Below, in pieces: positions 15,796 to 25,315 of a stretch of 64,000 nucleotides of DNA. The stretch is from Ruegeria meonggei. Lineage in GTDB: Bacteria > Pseudomonadota > Alphaproteobacteria > Rhodobacterales > Rhodobacteraceae. The stretch covers positions 248,001-312,000 of the forward strand of contig NZ_FWFP01000003.1 in the NCBI RefSeq assembly GCF_900172215.1, given 5' to 3'. Numbering within the stretch: position 1 is the first letter of the stretch; each line of letters begins with the position of its first letter. The notes beneath the pieces were generated by a model. It was not told the DNA's origin, did no database searches, and worked only from the letters and a program-made list of their open reading frames with translations. Both the position numbers and the translations under genes were made by a program.

Positions 15796-17637
15796 TCACA
15801 ATCCGAACTTTTCGTGGCACAGGCCCTGCACCTGTTCCCAGATGGATTTGAATTCCGGCGTGTTTTCTGCTGCGTAGTGGAAGTTCTTTATCAACCCGGT
15901 GAGCTGGGTGAACACGTGCCGCACCTCGGCCTTGTCCGCAAATTCAGCCGTTGACTGCGTGACATCGTAGACCAGTTTAAAGGTCATCTTCTGACGTTCT
16001 AACGGTACGGTTGCGTCCACTTTGTCAAAGGCATCCTGCTGCAGATAGACCATATCCACGAACAGGCCTTTTTGTTGGGTGACGAAATCTTCGATCGTGA
16101 CACCTTCTTCACCGGTCACCTGCATCATCTGGTCGACTTGTTCGCCCTTTTCGATCAACGCCAACAGATCGCGCACCTTATCCGTCCATCCAACCTCGGC
16201 GTTCTTGTCATACCAATCGGACAGCTGATCCAGATAGCGTGACCAGCTGAGCATCGGATCAACAGCCGGATAGAACCGTTTGTAGGCGCGTTCCGACGAC
16301 AGGCCGAGGAAACACTTGACCGTCGACAATGTCGACTGAGTGACCGGTTCGTCAAAGTTGCCGCCCGCCGGTGACACGGTGCCGATCAGGGTCAGGCTGC
16401 CCAGATCACCGTCATTGGTTTTCAACGCCCCGGCACGCTCGTACAGGCCCTTGATCGAGCTTTCCAGATAAGCCGGGAACCCTTCTTCGCCCGGAATCTC
16501 CTCGAGCTTGCCCGAGGTTTCGCGCATCGCCTGCGCCCAACGGCTGGTGCTGTCAGCGATTAGCAACACGTCATAACCCATCTGGCGGTAATACTCGCCC
16601 AGCGTGATGCCGGTGAAGATCGACGCCTCACGCGCGGCAACGGGCATCGAGGAAGTGTTGCAGATGATGATCGTCCGATCCATCAGGCTGCCGCCGGTGG
16701 TCGGGTCGGTCATCTTAGGGAATTCAGCAATGGTCTCGACCACCTCGCCCGCGCGTTCACCGCAGGCCACTACGATCACGATATCGACCTTGGCGTTCCG
16801 TGCGATCAGGTTCTGCAAAACCGTCTTACCCGCCCCAAAAGGCCCCGGAATACAGGCCGTCCCCCCGCGCGCAATTGGGAAAAACGTATCAATCAGGCGC
16901 TGAGAGGTCAGGATCGGCTCGGTCGGGTACAGCCGCTCGGACAGGGCGCGTTTCAGGATGCTTTCCGGCAAAGGGCGTCTCACCGGCCATTTCTGCGACA
17001 AGGTCAGTGTATGCTCGCCCCCCTGCGCATCCTCAAGACGCGCGACAATGTCGTGGATCGTGGCGGCGCCCTTTTGGACCCAGACAACCTTGTAGTCGCC
17101 AACCCAGTTAAAGGGCAGCATGATCTTGTGGCTAAAATGCCCTTCGGGCACGGTTCCGATACTGTCGCCTGCTGTGACCGTGTCGCCAACCTTGACCGAA
17201 GGCGTGAACGACCATTTGGCCTGCGTATCCAATGGTGCCACATCCGCCCCGCGAGGCAGGAACGTCCCGAATTCAGCGGCCACCTTGGGCAGTGGCGATT
17301 GCAAACCGTCAAACACCTGCCCCAACAGGCCCGGGCCCAGTTCGACCGACAACAGCTGCCCCGATTGTTCGACCGGATCGCCCACTGCCACGCCATCAGT
17401 GCTTTCATAAACCTGTACATCCGCCGTGTCGCCGCGCACGCGCAGAACTTCGGCCTTCAACCGTTCCTGACGCCCGTCCCGACCGGAACGTGTGGGTAGG
17501 ATAAACACCACCTCATTCTTGACCAACTGACCGGGATGGCCCGCAGCATCCGGGTTGGCCTGAATCTGCACCAGCCCTTCCTGCACCGCGATAACGCGGG
17601 CGGTGGCGGTTTGTTTGGCTGAGGTTGGGGCCGTCAT
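15796..17637 (-). CDS. ntpA: V-type ATPase catalytic subunit A
   Basis: The 613-residue subunit carries the catalytic nucleotide site of the V1 head. The P-loop GPFGAGKT is at residues 265-272, preceded by the large 'non-homologous' insertion typical of A subunits (about 115-200). DSTSRWAQAMRE follows. It is the last gene of a seven-gene operon and overlaps the DUF2764 gene by 4 bp. In the usual bacterial order (E-DUF2764-A-B-D-I-K, as in Chlamydia and Borrelia) A would be followed by B; here it ends the operon 10 bp from the tRNA scar. Confidence 0.95.
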   Translation of the reverse strand: MTAPTSAKQTATARVIAVQEGLVQIQANPDAAGHPGQLVKNEVVFILPTRSGRDGRQERLKAEVLRVRGDTADVQVYESTDGVAVGDPVEQSGQLLSVELGPGLLGQVFDGLQSPLPKVAAEFGTFLPRGADVAPLDTQAKWSFTPSVKVGDTVTAGDSIGTVPEGHFSHKIMLPFNWVGDYKVVWVQKGAATIHDIVARLEDAQGGEHTLTLSQKWPVRRPLPESILKRALSERLYPTEPILTSQRLIDTFFPIARGGTACIPGPFGAGKTVLQNLIARNAKVDIVIVVACGERAGEVVETIAEFPKMTDPTTGGSLMDRTIIICNTSSMPVAAREASIFTGITLGEYYRQMGYDVLLIADSTSRWAQAMRETSGKLEEIPGEEGFPAYLESSIKGLYERAGALKTNDGDLGSLTLIGTVSPAGGNFDEPVTQSTLSTVKCFLGLSSERAYKRFYPAVDPMLSWSRYLDQLSDWYDKNAEVGWTDKVRDLLALIEKGEQVDQMMQVTGEEGVTIEDFVTQQKGLFVDMVYLQQDAFDKVDATVPLERQKMTFKLVYDVTQSTAEFADKAEVRHVFTQLTGLIKNFHYAAENTPEFKSIWEQVQGLCHEKFGL

Positions 17638-18326
17638 GTTCTTGCTCCCTCAAAATCGATTTCCACGGCGCCGGCCATCGCCTGATGCGCCATCTTTTCA
17701 AATCGTTTGGCCGCATCCTGCGCATTGCTTTGCGCCCAGCGGTCGAAAATGTTCCAGATCAGCACATAGATCGCCACGGCCTCAAAATCGAACAAATGGC
17801 GGGCGGCATGGCGCTTTAGCTGCTTGTGGCTGACCGACAAAAGCAGCCGCTCCAAACCCAGCGGGTCATCTGCGTCCAGCAGTTGTTTGGCTTCTTTGAG
17901 CCAGGGCATCACTGTTTCCAACCCAAACCCAGGGTCTGCCCAGTTGGCAGGGATGTGGCGGCTCCATCGGCCCAGGCCGAAGGTCTCAGTTGAGGGCCTG
18001 CCGCCCTGTTTGCGCAAACGCAAGGCCGCAACGGCCGTGCGCAGATCCATCCGCGCGGTGAACAACGCGCGCAAGGTTGGTTGAGGGATTTCGCGAACCG
18101 CGTCTTTGCAACGCGCGATGGCCTGCGCGTCGGTGACGCCCATGTCATAATCGCTCCAGTTCAGCGCATGTTCCAACACCTTCAGCACGCGCGCGTCTTT
18201 TGGTGTCAATGCACTGAGGCGACGATCCAACCTGAGCCGTGACAGGGGCGGCTGTTTTGCGACAAACAAACGTTCTGAACCCGGCAGGCTGCTGATCAAG
18301 GCGATATAGGCGTCGGGGTTCGACAT
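17634..18326 (-). CDS. DUF2764 family V-ATPase-associated protein (probable subunit C equivalent)
   Basis: The 230-residue, mostly helical protein starts MSNPDAYIALISSLPGSERLF, characteristic of the DUF2764 proteins found between subunits E and A in bacterial V-ATPase operons. That position and the absence of a standard subunit C gene suggest it acts as the central-stalk socket. It is coupled to neighbours on both sides: 1 bp from ntpE and a 4-bp ATGA overlap with ntpA. Assignment rests on the N-terminal pattern and operon position. Confidence 0.8.
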   Translation of the reverse strand: MSNPDAYIALISSLPGSERLFVAKQPPLSRLRLDRRLSALTPKDARVLKVLEHALNWSDYDMGVTDAQAIARCKDAVREIPQPTLRALFTARMDLRTAVAALRLRKQGGRPSTETFGLGRWSRHIPANWADPGFGLETVMPWLKEAKQLLDADDPLGLERLLLSVSHKQLKRHAARHLFDFEAVAIYVLIWNIFDRWAQSNAQDAAKRFEKMAHQAMAGAVEIDFEGART

Positions 18327-18327
18327 G

Positions 18328-19005
18328 TTAACGGATCACCCCTTCTAACACCGCACGAAAGCGCGGCTGCAGATGCTCCATCAGCAACGAGGCTACCGCT
18401 TTGTCCGTCAAATCCAGCACCACGCCCTGATCCTCGGCCCGCACCTGAATTCCGTCCTGCGCACTGTCCGCGGCGTGCAGCTCGACCTGCTCCCGCAGCA
18501 TTTTGGCGGTCAGCCCTAAGACGTATTTCGTCAGCTTGCCGGATTGAATGTCATCGGCGTTCTGCTTGATATCTTCTTGCGTGGCGACTTTGGCGGGAAG
18601 GATCACTTGCACCTTGCCGTCCAGATTGGCCCTTTCGGCAGCGCGGCCGACGACTTCGAGGATCATCTGTTTCAGCAGTTCCGGGTCGGACATTTCCTTG
18701 GTGACCAGACGCTCGACATCTTCGCGAAACCGATCCGTCAGCCCGGCTTTCATGGTTAGTACCGCATCGCGCATGGCGGTATTCAGCGCCTCTTCCCCTG
18801 CGGCGCGGTAATTTTCGGATTCGACCCGGGCCTTTTTCTGAAAGGCCTCTGCCTCGCGCCTTGCTTCGGCCAGGATTTTCGCCGCCTCTGCCTTGGCTTC
18901 GCCACGCAGCTTTTCCGCGTCGGCCTGCCCGGCCGCGACACCTTCATTGCGCAGTTTGTCGATCAGGGCGTCGACCCCGTGCGAGATCTTATCATCCTGT
19001 GCCAT
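18328..19005 (-). CDS. ntpE: V-type ATPase peripheral stalk subunit E
   Basis: The 225-residue protein has a long charged alpha-helical N-terminal half (AEKLRGEAKAEAAKILAEAR...) and a globular C-terminal domain, the subunit E layout. The ATG at 19003-19005 overlaps the TGA of ntpK (TGATG), which I prefer over a TTG one codon upstream. It forms the peripheral stalk linking V1 to subunit I. No separate subunit G/H gene is visible in the operon. Confidence 0.85.
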   Translation of the reverse strand: MAQDDKISHGVDALIDKLRNEGVAAGQADAEKLRGEAKAEAAKILAEARREAEAFQKKARVESENYRAAGEEALNTAMRDAVLTMKAGLTDRFREDVERLVTKEMSDPELLKQMILEVVGRAAERANLDGKVQVILPAKVATQEDIKQNADDIQSGKLTKYVLGLTAKMLREQVELHAADSAQDGIQVRAEDQGVVLDLTDKAVASLLMEHLQPRFRAVLEGVIR

Positions 19006-19448
19006 CAACTGATCCCCGCGCTGATGACCAGAGCGAAGACAAAGGCAAAGACGCCGAACCCTTCGATGATCGCAGCCGGGGCCAACGCCAGTCCGAAGAT
19101 TTCGGGTTTCTCTTTGGTCGCGTTGATGGCCGCTGCGCAGGCCCTACCCTGCCATATGCCGCAATACATCAGCGCGATGCCCGACAGAATGCCGATCCCA
19201 AACAAACCGCCCGCATTTTCGGGGGTCACATCGCGGTTCAAGGTGAACATGATGACGATGCCGTAAATCACCATTGTTGAGGGAAAGGCCGAAACCCCAA
19301 CGAAACGGCCATATCCGCCATCCGTTTCAGTCATAGCTCCGATACTGGCCATTCCGGCGATAGAGCACCCAATAGCGCTTGCCGCTGCGCCCAATGCCAT
19401 GGGGGCATAGATACCCAGCCAACCCAATGTAAGAACAAGCTCATTCAT
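19005..19448 (-). CDS. ntpK: V-type ATPase membrane rotor subunit K
   Basis: The 147-residue proteolipid has four membrane helices formed by an internal duplication. The ion-binding glutamate is E129 in PAAIIEGFGVFAF. Comparing with the Enterococcus hirae Na+-pumping NtpK, Q100 (IWQGRA) and T58 (FPSTMVIYG) fit the Q110 and T64 ligands, while the Q65 position is M59. Only the second hairpin has the carboxylate, as in V-type c subunits. Ion choice (Na+ or H+) is unresolved. A 4-bp overlap links it to ntpI. Confidence 0.9.
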   Translation of the reverse strand: MNELVLTLGWLGIYAPMALGAAASAIGCSIAGMASIGAMTETDGGYGRFVGVSAFPSTMVIYGIVIMFTLNRDVTPENAGGLFGIGILSGIALMYCGIWQGRACAAAINATKEKPEIFGLALAPAAIIEGFGVFAFVFALVISAGIS

Positions 19449-21241
19449 TCCTGAACCTCCTTGCGGGCGAACGGACGAAATACAATGCCTTCATCCGGCA
19501 GACCCCATTTAAAGAATTCGATGTAGTTGAGGCGTAATCCGTGGACGACGCCGCTCATCATCGCCAACGCGAAATTAAGGACATGGCCGATGATCAGGAT
19601 CAGCAAGCCAAACAGGATGCCCGGTCCCTTGAGCGCTTGCATCACTGACATTGCCAGATCATTGAAGGTGATCGCCAGCGAGGCCGAGGCCAGCCCCAGC
19701 GCAAACAGGCGCATGTAACTCAGGACATCTCCGAACGCGCCCATCGCCCCGGCCAAGCTCTGCAGACCTTCCAGGAATCGCCACAGCCAGTCGGTCGGTG
19801 TTTTGATGACCCGCTCGCTGGAAAACAGCACGATTGCCAGAACGCCCGTCCCCGCCAGTGCGCCGCCCGAGACCAGCGAGGCCCCTTTCATATAGGCAAG
19901 CCACATGACGAACCCACCGACCAGAACTGCGATCCAGCCCAGATTGGCAAGCGCCTTGCGTTGCCCCCATGCGGCCCGCGCGGCCAGTGCATTGGCCAGA
20001 ACCAGATGCAAGACGCCGACAACAATCGAAATCATCATCATTGCGCCGAAGTTGTTGAGGTCGAGAAGTTTGAGTTTGGCCCAAACCGACCCCTGGGGCG
20101 GTATCACACCGAAATAACTGCCAACCAGAACGCCATACAGGATCGTTGCGCCCGAGACGATCAACCCGAAACGCCGCCAAGATCGTTCTTTGGCCGTTCC
20201 TGCCAACCGTTTCCAGAACAACAAAAGCCCCACAAAGATGACCGCCCCATACCCTGCATCAGCGACGATCATCGCAAAGAAAATCGCGAATGAGGCGGCG
20301 ACGATGATGCTGGGATCCCAGTCCTTGTAGCCAGGCACCTGATAGAACAGCGCCAGATCTACCGCAGCGGCGCGCTTGTCTGGTTGTTCCAGCAATGTGG
20401 GTGGGATGTCTTCGGGGCCGGGTCTTTCGATCAAAACGGCGCCGTTCTTGGATTTGGCCATGTCCAGCACCGCATCAATACGATCCTCGGGCACCCAGCC
20501 CTGCAACGCGAACATGGCGTTTTCATCGCGCACTTTCTGGGTCGCATGGGCCAGTTCCGCAGCACTTTCCGCCGCCGACAGGTTGCGCCGCATCAGGGTC
20601 AGATAGCGCGTCTGTGCCACCCGCTCGGCCTCAAGGGTTTCAATCGCGATCTCGGCCTCTTCCAACTGCGCCTCTAGCTCGTGAATGGGCAGCGACCCAG
20701 TGTGTGTACGCGGAACCGGCAGGATGTCGTCGCCTGGGTCATCGGGGCCAATCAACACCGCATAGATAAAGCGGTGGTCCTGCTCCAATATCGCCCACGG
20801 CAGTGTCAGGTCGCCCAACGCATCCCGATGCTTGAGTGGCAGTTGGTAGAACCACAACCGATTGTCCGCCAGAACCTCGGCGGGCGGGAAATCCAGATCC
20901 CCCCAAGGACGCACCTGCGCAATCCGATGGGCCAGAAAATCCCGCCGATCCAGCATCTCGCGGCTGCGTTGCATCAGATCCAGCACATCCCGGACAAACT
21001 GATCCATATCGAAGTCGGGATCACGCTGAATCTGACGGCGCGGATCCGCCACATCGGTCAGAAACCGCAATGCCTTATAGGCGTCCCGCGCCCCGCGTTG
21101 GTTGATCTTTTCCGGCTCATCAGGCGGAGAGGCAAGCGGCAAAACGTGCATGCAGCCAAGATCCTGCAGGGCCTCAAGTGTATCGGTCTTACGTGCGGCG
21201 GGTCCAACCAGCGACAGTTTACTGAGCCTTGCAACACTCAC
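19445..21241 (-). CDS. ntpI: V-type ATPase membrane subunit I (a-type stator)
   Basis: The 598-residue protein has a cytoplasmic N-terminal half (about 1-310) and seven or so membrane helices in the C-terminal half. SYMRLFALGLAS and HGLRLNYIEFFKWG hold the two arginines that face the rotor glutamate in a-type subunits. The start is GTG at 21239-21241, overlapping the ntpD stop (GTGA). It is shorter than archaeal subunit I (about 650) but complete. Confidence 0.92.
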   Translation of the reverse strand: MSVARLSKLSLVGPAARKTDTLEALQDLGCMHVLPLASPPDEPEKINQRGARDAYKALRFLTDVADPRRQIQRDPDFDMDQFVRDVLDLMQRSREMLDRRDFLAHRIAQVRPWGDLDFPPAEVLADNRLWFYQLPLKHRDALGDLTLPWAILEQDHRFIYAVLIGPDDPGDDILPVPRTHTGSLPIHELEAQLEEAEIAIETLEAERVAQTRYLTLMRRNLSAAESAAELAHATQKVRDENAMFALQGWVPEDRIDAVLDMAKSKNGAVLIERPGPEDIPPTLLEQPDKRAAAVDLALFYQVPGYKDWDPSIIVAASFAIFFAMIVADAGYGAVIFVGLLLFWKRLAGTAKERSWRRFGLIVSGATILYGVLVGSYFGVIPPQGSVWAKLKLLDLNNFGAMMMISIVVGVLHLVLANALAARAAWGQRKALANLGWIAVLVGGFVMWLAYMKGASLVSGGALAGTGVLAIVLFSSERVIKTPTDWLWRFLEGLQSLAGAMGAFGDVLSYMRLFALGLASASLAITFNDLAMSVMQALKGPGILFGLLILIIGHVLNFALAMMSGVVHGLRLNYIEFFKWGLPDEGIVFRPFARKEVQE

Positions 21242-21843
21242 GACACAGCCTCCTGCGCGTGCTTACGTTTCGAAATTTTCGAACGCACGACCGCCTGCAT
21301 CTGCTCATCACTCAGATAGATGCGGATTTTCTTGATGTTGGCCTTGGCCCGTGGGATCAGAACCTTTTCGAAAAGGTTGACGCGCTGGGTGATCGTGGCC
21401 ACAGCTTTGTCGAAAATCTTCACCCGTGCTTTGGCCACTGTGACGCGCAGGCGGGCCTCGATCATGTCATGCAACAACTGCGCTGTCGCATCGACCCAAT
21501 GCGGTTTTGCCAACAAGGAATACGGTCGCACCGCGACCTCGATCCGGTCAAGCGCAGGCATTTTGACACCCACCACGTTGACTTCGGTGACCTTGTAATC
21601 CTTCAGCTCCACCAACCCGTTCAGATCGACACCCTGCTGCGCCAGCATCGGCAGCTTTTCCCCGACCTGCTGCGCCAGATCTCGAACCTCTTGCTGCAGG
21701 CGCATGACGTCCGTCCGCGCCTTGGCGCGTTCCGCCATCAATTGCTGGCGTTTGAGATCCAGTGACGGCAAGAACCGCTCATAGCTTTTCAACTGCATCT
21801 GCTGACGGGCCAACGACGATTTATTCAGCTGCAACCGTGCCAT
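21238..21843 (-). CDS. ntpD: V-type ATPase central rotor subunit D
   Basis: The 201-residue protein begins MARLQLNKSSLARQQMQLKSYERFLPSLDLKRQQL, the conserved N-terminal helix of subunit D, and is almost entirely coiled-coil helix. It forms the rotor shaft in the A3B3 ring. The ATG at 21841-21843 has AAAGG at suitable distance; an in-frame ATG two codons upstream is too close to it. The gene overlaps the end of ntpB by 23 bp. Confidence 0.9.
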   Translation of the reverse strand: MARLQLNKSSLARQQMQLKSYERFLPSLDLKRQQLMAERAKARTDVMRLQQEVRDLAQQVGEKLPMLAQQGVDLNGLVELKDYKVTEVNVVGVKMPALDRIEVAVRPYSLLAKPHWVDATAQLLHDMIEARLRVTVAKARVKIFDKAVATITQRVNLFEKVLIPRAKANIKKIRIYLSDEQMQAVVRSKISKRKHAQEAVS

Positions 21844-23182
21844 CGGCATCCTTTGGGAAATACTTGTCGATCAAAGCCTGCTTCATCAACAACTGTCCGG
21901 GCGCGAAACATTCCGCCAGAGTTTTCCAGCCCAGATCCAACGCCTCCTCCAGCGGGATCGAGACGTTGATATCCATGAAACGCGCGCGGAACAGGGCTCC
22001 GAATTTCAGCAATTGGTGATCATAATCCGACAGATCAAAGGCCATGGCCTGTTTCTGCGCGGCATCGCGGCTTTCAGAATAGAACCGGATCATCGTGTTC
22101 ATGATCTGGCCGTGATCTTCGCGAGTGGTTTTGCCGATCACGTTCTGCTTGAGGCGCGACAGGCTGCCAAACGGGTCGATCACGCCCGAGTGTAAATAGA
22201 TCTGCCCTTCGGTGATATAACCCGTGTTGTCCGGCACAGGATGGGTCACGTCATTGCCCGGCATCGTCGTGACGGTCAGCACAGTGACCGACCCGCCTTT
22301 GGCGTAATCACAAGCCTTCTCGTATCGCCGCGCCAGCTGAGAATAGAGGTCTCCCATGTAACCCCGCTGCGATGGCACACGTTCTTGGCTGATGCCGACC
22401 TCTTTCATCGCATCGGCATAGGCCGTCATGTCTGTCAGCAAAACCAGAACGCGCTTGCCCTCTTCCACCGCGAACTTCTCGGCCACGGCCAGTGCCATGT
22501 CAGGCACCAGCAGGCGTTCCACCAAAGGGTCCATCGCCTGATTAACAAACATCACCGTCCGCGAGAACACGCCAGCGTCCTCGAAAGACGTACGGAACGT
22601 ATAATAGTCATCGAAAATCAGTCCCAATCCGCCGAACACCACAACATCGGCGTCCGCCTGAATGCCAATGCGGCTGAGGAAGGTATTGAAGGGTTCGCCC
22701 GAGACCGAAAAGATCGGGATCTTCTGGCTTTCCACCAGCGTGTTAAACACGTCGATCATCGGCACATCGGTGCGGATCATCTTGTTCGGCACTGCACGCT
22801 CTACAGGGTTTACCGTCGGCCCACCGATATCGATCCGGGGCTCTGCCGACAGATCCGGCCCACCGTCGATCGCCTCACCCGCCCCGTCAAACACACGCCC
22901 CAGAATGTTGGCTGAATACGGGGTCTGCATAGGATGGCCAAGGAAGGTTGCCGTCGCCTCGGTCGAGATTCCCTTGGTGCCCGAAAACACCTGCAGCGTC
23001 ACCACATCCCGATCGATGAAGATCGCCTGCGCCAGTGTCTTGTGCCCGTCCACCGTTTCGATCACGGCCAGATCGTTGAACCGAACGACTGCCTGAGCAG
23101 AGCCGTCCAACGGCACCCTGACCTTGATCGTATCGCCCACAATTTCCAGAACACGCGTGTACTTCAAAAGACTTTGGGACAT
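21821..23182 (-). CDS. ntpB: V-type ATPase subunit B
   Basis: The 453-residue non-catalytic subunit is the first gene of the operon. It starts MSQSLLKYTRVLEIVGDTIKVRVP and contains RTDVPMIDVFNTLVESQKIPIFSVSGEPFN, where the P-loop is lost as expected for subunit B. LVLLTDMTAYADAMKEVG and the Arg-finger region near ITEGQIYLHSGVIDPFGSLSRL are present. The ATG at 23180-23182 is preceded by GAGGATAGG; a GTG one codon earlier is possible. In other bacteria B follows A; here it leads. Confidence 0.93.
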   Translation of the reverse strand: MSQSLLKYTRVLEIVGDTIKVRVPLDGSAQAVVRFNDLAVIETVDGHKTLAQAIFIDRDVVTLQVFSGTKGISTEATATFLGHPMQTPYSANILGRVFDGAGEAIDGGPDLSAEPRIDIGGPTVNPVERAVPNKMIRTDVPMIDVFNTLVESQKIPIFSVSGEPFNTFLSRIGIQADADVVVFGGLGLIFDDYYTFRTSFEDAGVFSRTVMFVNQAMDPLVERLLVPDMALAVAEKFAVEEGKRVLVLLTDMTAYADAMKEVGISQERVPSQRGYMGDLYSQLARRYEKACDYAKGGSVTVLTVTTMPGNDVTHPVPDNTGYITEGQIYLHSGVIDPFGSLSRLKQNVIGKTTREDHGQIMNTMIRFYSESRDAAQKQAMAFDLSDYDHQLLKFGALFRARFMDINVSIPLEEALDLGWKTLAECFAPGQLLMKQALIDKYFPKDADGTVAAE

Positions 23183-23492
23183 CACCTATCCTCAGCCGCG
23201 CAATAGAAATATCTGAAACCACTTCACGGAAAATCACGAACGAAACGCGTGATTTCTCAAACAGCTTACAAAGAATCAATAGCTTGGCAAGGACAGAAGC
23301 CGGGTATCCGCTGCAACATTACGGCGTCATCAAGCCGGGGTCGAATTTCGAGACATAACCCCATAAAAACAATGCACTATCGCGATTACCCCTCAATTAC
23401 TAAAAAATTAGTTTGACACATGTGCGAAAAATCGCTGATGCTGATCGCCATCCGGTTCAAGCCGGATAACCATAAATTCTGGGAGGAAACAG
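23183..23492. promoter_or_regulatory. Divergent promoter region between ntpB and the glycerol transporter
   Basis: This ~310-bp gap has no credible ORF. ACTAA (23399-23403), AAAA, TTAGT (23408-23412) form a small palindrome directly abutting TTGACA (23413-23418), a good -35 match on the plus strand; the -10 region is weak. A strong GGGAGG (23481-23486) serves the transporter gene. The left half (23183-23290) should carry the ATPase promoter, but no clear elements were seen. Confidence 0.4.
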
Positions 23493-25232
23493 ATGCGGAG
23501 ACATCTACTTTCCGCAGTGGCGGCGGCTGCCGTCATTGCGGGGCACGGTCCCGTTTGGGCCGACGAAGCCGCAGCACAGCGCTGGATCGACGACGAGTTC
23601 CAGCCATCGACCCTGTCGAAAGACGAGCAGATGGCGGAAATGCAATGGTTCATCGAAGCTGCACAGCCTTACAATGGCATGGAAATCAATGTTCTGTCCG
23701 AAGGCATTCCGACCCACTCCTACGAATCCGAGGTCCTGACCAAGGCATTCGAAGAGATCACGGGCATCAAGGTCAACCACCAGATTCTTGGTGAGGGCGA
23801 AGTAGTCCAGGCCGTACAGACCCAGCTGCAAACCGGTCGGAACCTGTATGACGGCTATGTCAATGACAGCGACCTGATCGGTACGCATTCGCGTCTGCAA
23901 CTGGCCTATCCGCTGACCGACATGATGGGCGGCGACTGGGCGGGCACGACCTCGCCAACGCTGGATCTGGATGACTTCATGGGCATTCAGTTCACCACCG
24001 GTCCGGACGGCAAGCTGTATCAGCTGCCCGACCAGCAGTTCGCCAACCTCTACTGGTTCCGCAAGGACTGGTTCGATGATGAGGCCAACAAAGCCGCATT
24101 CAAAGAGAAGTACGGCTATGATCTGGGTGTTCCGGTCAACTGGTCAGCTTACGAAGACATCGCCGATTTCTTCACCAACGACGTGAAAGAAGTCGACGGC
24201 ACCACGATCTATGGACACATGGATTACGGCAAACGTGCGCCTGACCTTGGCTGGCGTATGACCGATGCCTGGCTGTCGATGGCTGGAGCCGGAGATGTGG
24301 GTGAGCCAAACGGTATCCCGGTCGACGAATGGGGCATCCGCATGGAAGCGGGCACCTGTAATCCTGTCGGCGCGTCCGTATCGCGCGGTGGTGCGGCCAA
24401 CGGTCCGGCCGCGGTCTATGCGATCCGCAAGTGGGATGAGTGGCTGCGGAACTATGCACCTCCGGGTGCGGCGTCTTATGACTTCTACCAGTCGCTGCCG
24501 GCGCTTAGCCAGGGCAACGTGGCCCAGCAGATCTTCTGGTACACCGCCTTTACCGCCGACATGGTCAAGCCGAAGTCCGAAGGCAATAACACTGTGGATG
24601 ACGAAGGCACGCCTCTGTGGCGCATGGCGCCCAGTCCGCATGGCCCCTATTGGGAAGATGGCCAGAAAGTTGGCTATCAGGACGTGGGATCCTGGACCTT
24701 CCTGAAGTCGACCCCTGCGGATCGTGCTCAGGCGGCGTGGCTCTACGCTCAGTTCGTGACGTCCAAGACTGTCGATGTGAAGAAATCCCATGTGGGGCTG
24801 ACCTTCATCCGCGACAGCTCGGTCAACCACGAGTCGTTCACGGAACGCGCTCCCAAGCTGGGTGGTCTGGTCGAGTTCTACCGCTCACCCGACCGTGTGG
24901 CATGGTCGCCAACCGGTATCAACGTGCCGGACTATCCGAAGCTGGCCCAGATCTGGTGGCAGCAGATCGGTGACGTGAACTCGGGCGCCTTCACCCCGCA
25001 AGAGGCGATGGACCGTCTGGCCGAAGAGATGGACATCACCATGGCCCGTATGCAGGCCGCGGATGAAAGCGCCGGTGTCTACGGTGGCTGCGGCCCGCGC
25101 CTGAACGAACCGCAGGATCCCGCCTTCTGGCTGGAAAAGGCGGGCTCGCCCAAGGCCAAGCTGGACAACGAAAAGCCGCAGGGCCAGACCGTCAACTATG
25201 ACGAACTGGTTCAGCGCTGGCAGTCTCAGTAA
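23493..25232 (+). CDS. glpV: Glycerol ABC transporter substrate-binding protein (GlpV-like)
   Basis: The 579-residue periplasmic protein has a signal peptide (MRRHLLSAVAAAAVIAGHGPVWA, cleavage after about A23). The body is a large family-1-type solute-binding fold (PTHSYESEVLTKAFEEITGIKVN). Its size and the following two ATPases, two permeases and DUF2160 protein match the GlpSTPQUV glycerol importer described in Rhizobium leguminosarum. Here glpV comes first rather than last. A good ribosome-binding site precedes the ATG. Substrate is inferred from operon type; no glpD, glpK or glpR is nearby. Confidence 0.85.
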   Translation: MRRHLLSAVAAAAVIAGHGPVWADEAAAQRWIDDEFQPSTLSKDEQMAEMQWFIEAAQPYNGMEINVLSEGIPTHSYESEVLTKAFEEITGIKVNHQILGEGEVVQAVQTQLQTGRNLYDGYVNDSDLIGTHSRLQLAYPLTDMMGGDWAGTTSPTLDLDDFMGIQFTTGPDGKLYQLPDQQFANLYWFRKDWFDDEANKAAFKEKYGYDLGVPVNWSAYEDIADFFTNDVKEVDGTTIYGHMDYGKRAPDLGWRMTDAWLSMAGAGDVGEPNGIPVDEWGIRMEAGTCNPVGASVSRGGAANGPAAVYAIRKWDEWLRNYAPPGAASYDFYQSLPALSQGNVAQQIFWYTAFTADMVKPKSEGNNTVDDEGTPLWRMAPSPHGPYWEDGQKVGYQDVGSWTFLKSTPADRAQAAWLYAQFVTSKTVDVKKSHVGLTFIRDSSVNHESFTERAPKLGGLVEFYRSPDRVAWSPTGINVPDYPKLAQIWWQQIGDVNSGAFTPQEAMDRLAEEMDITMARMQAADESAGVYGGCGPRLNEPQDPAFWLEKAGSPKAKLDNEKPQGQTVNYDELVQRWQSQ

Positions 25233-25315
25233 GCCTTTGAAACCCCGGGGGTGCCGCTTCAGGCATCCCCACCCCAAGACCAGTGCGTTGCACTGAAAGA
25301 CCGGAATCCACCGAC

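Noticed and set aside
20681..21319. 212-residue ORF opposite ntpI
   Set aside because: Antisense shadow; the ntpI frame has conserved rotor-facing arginines.
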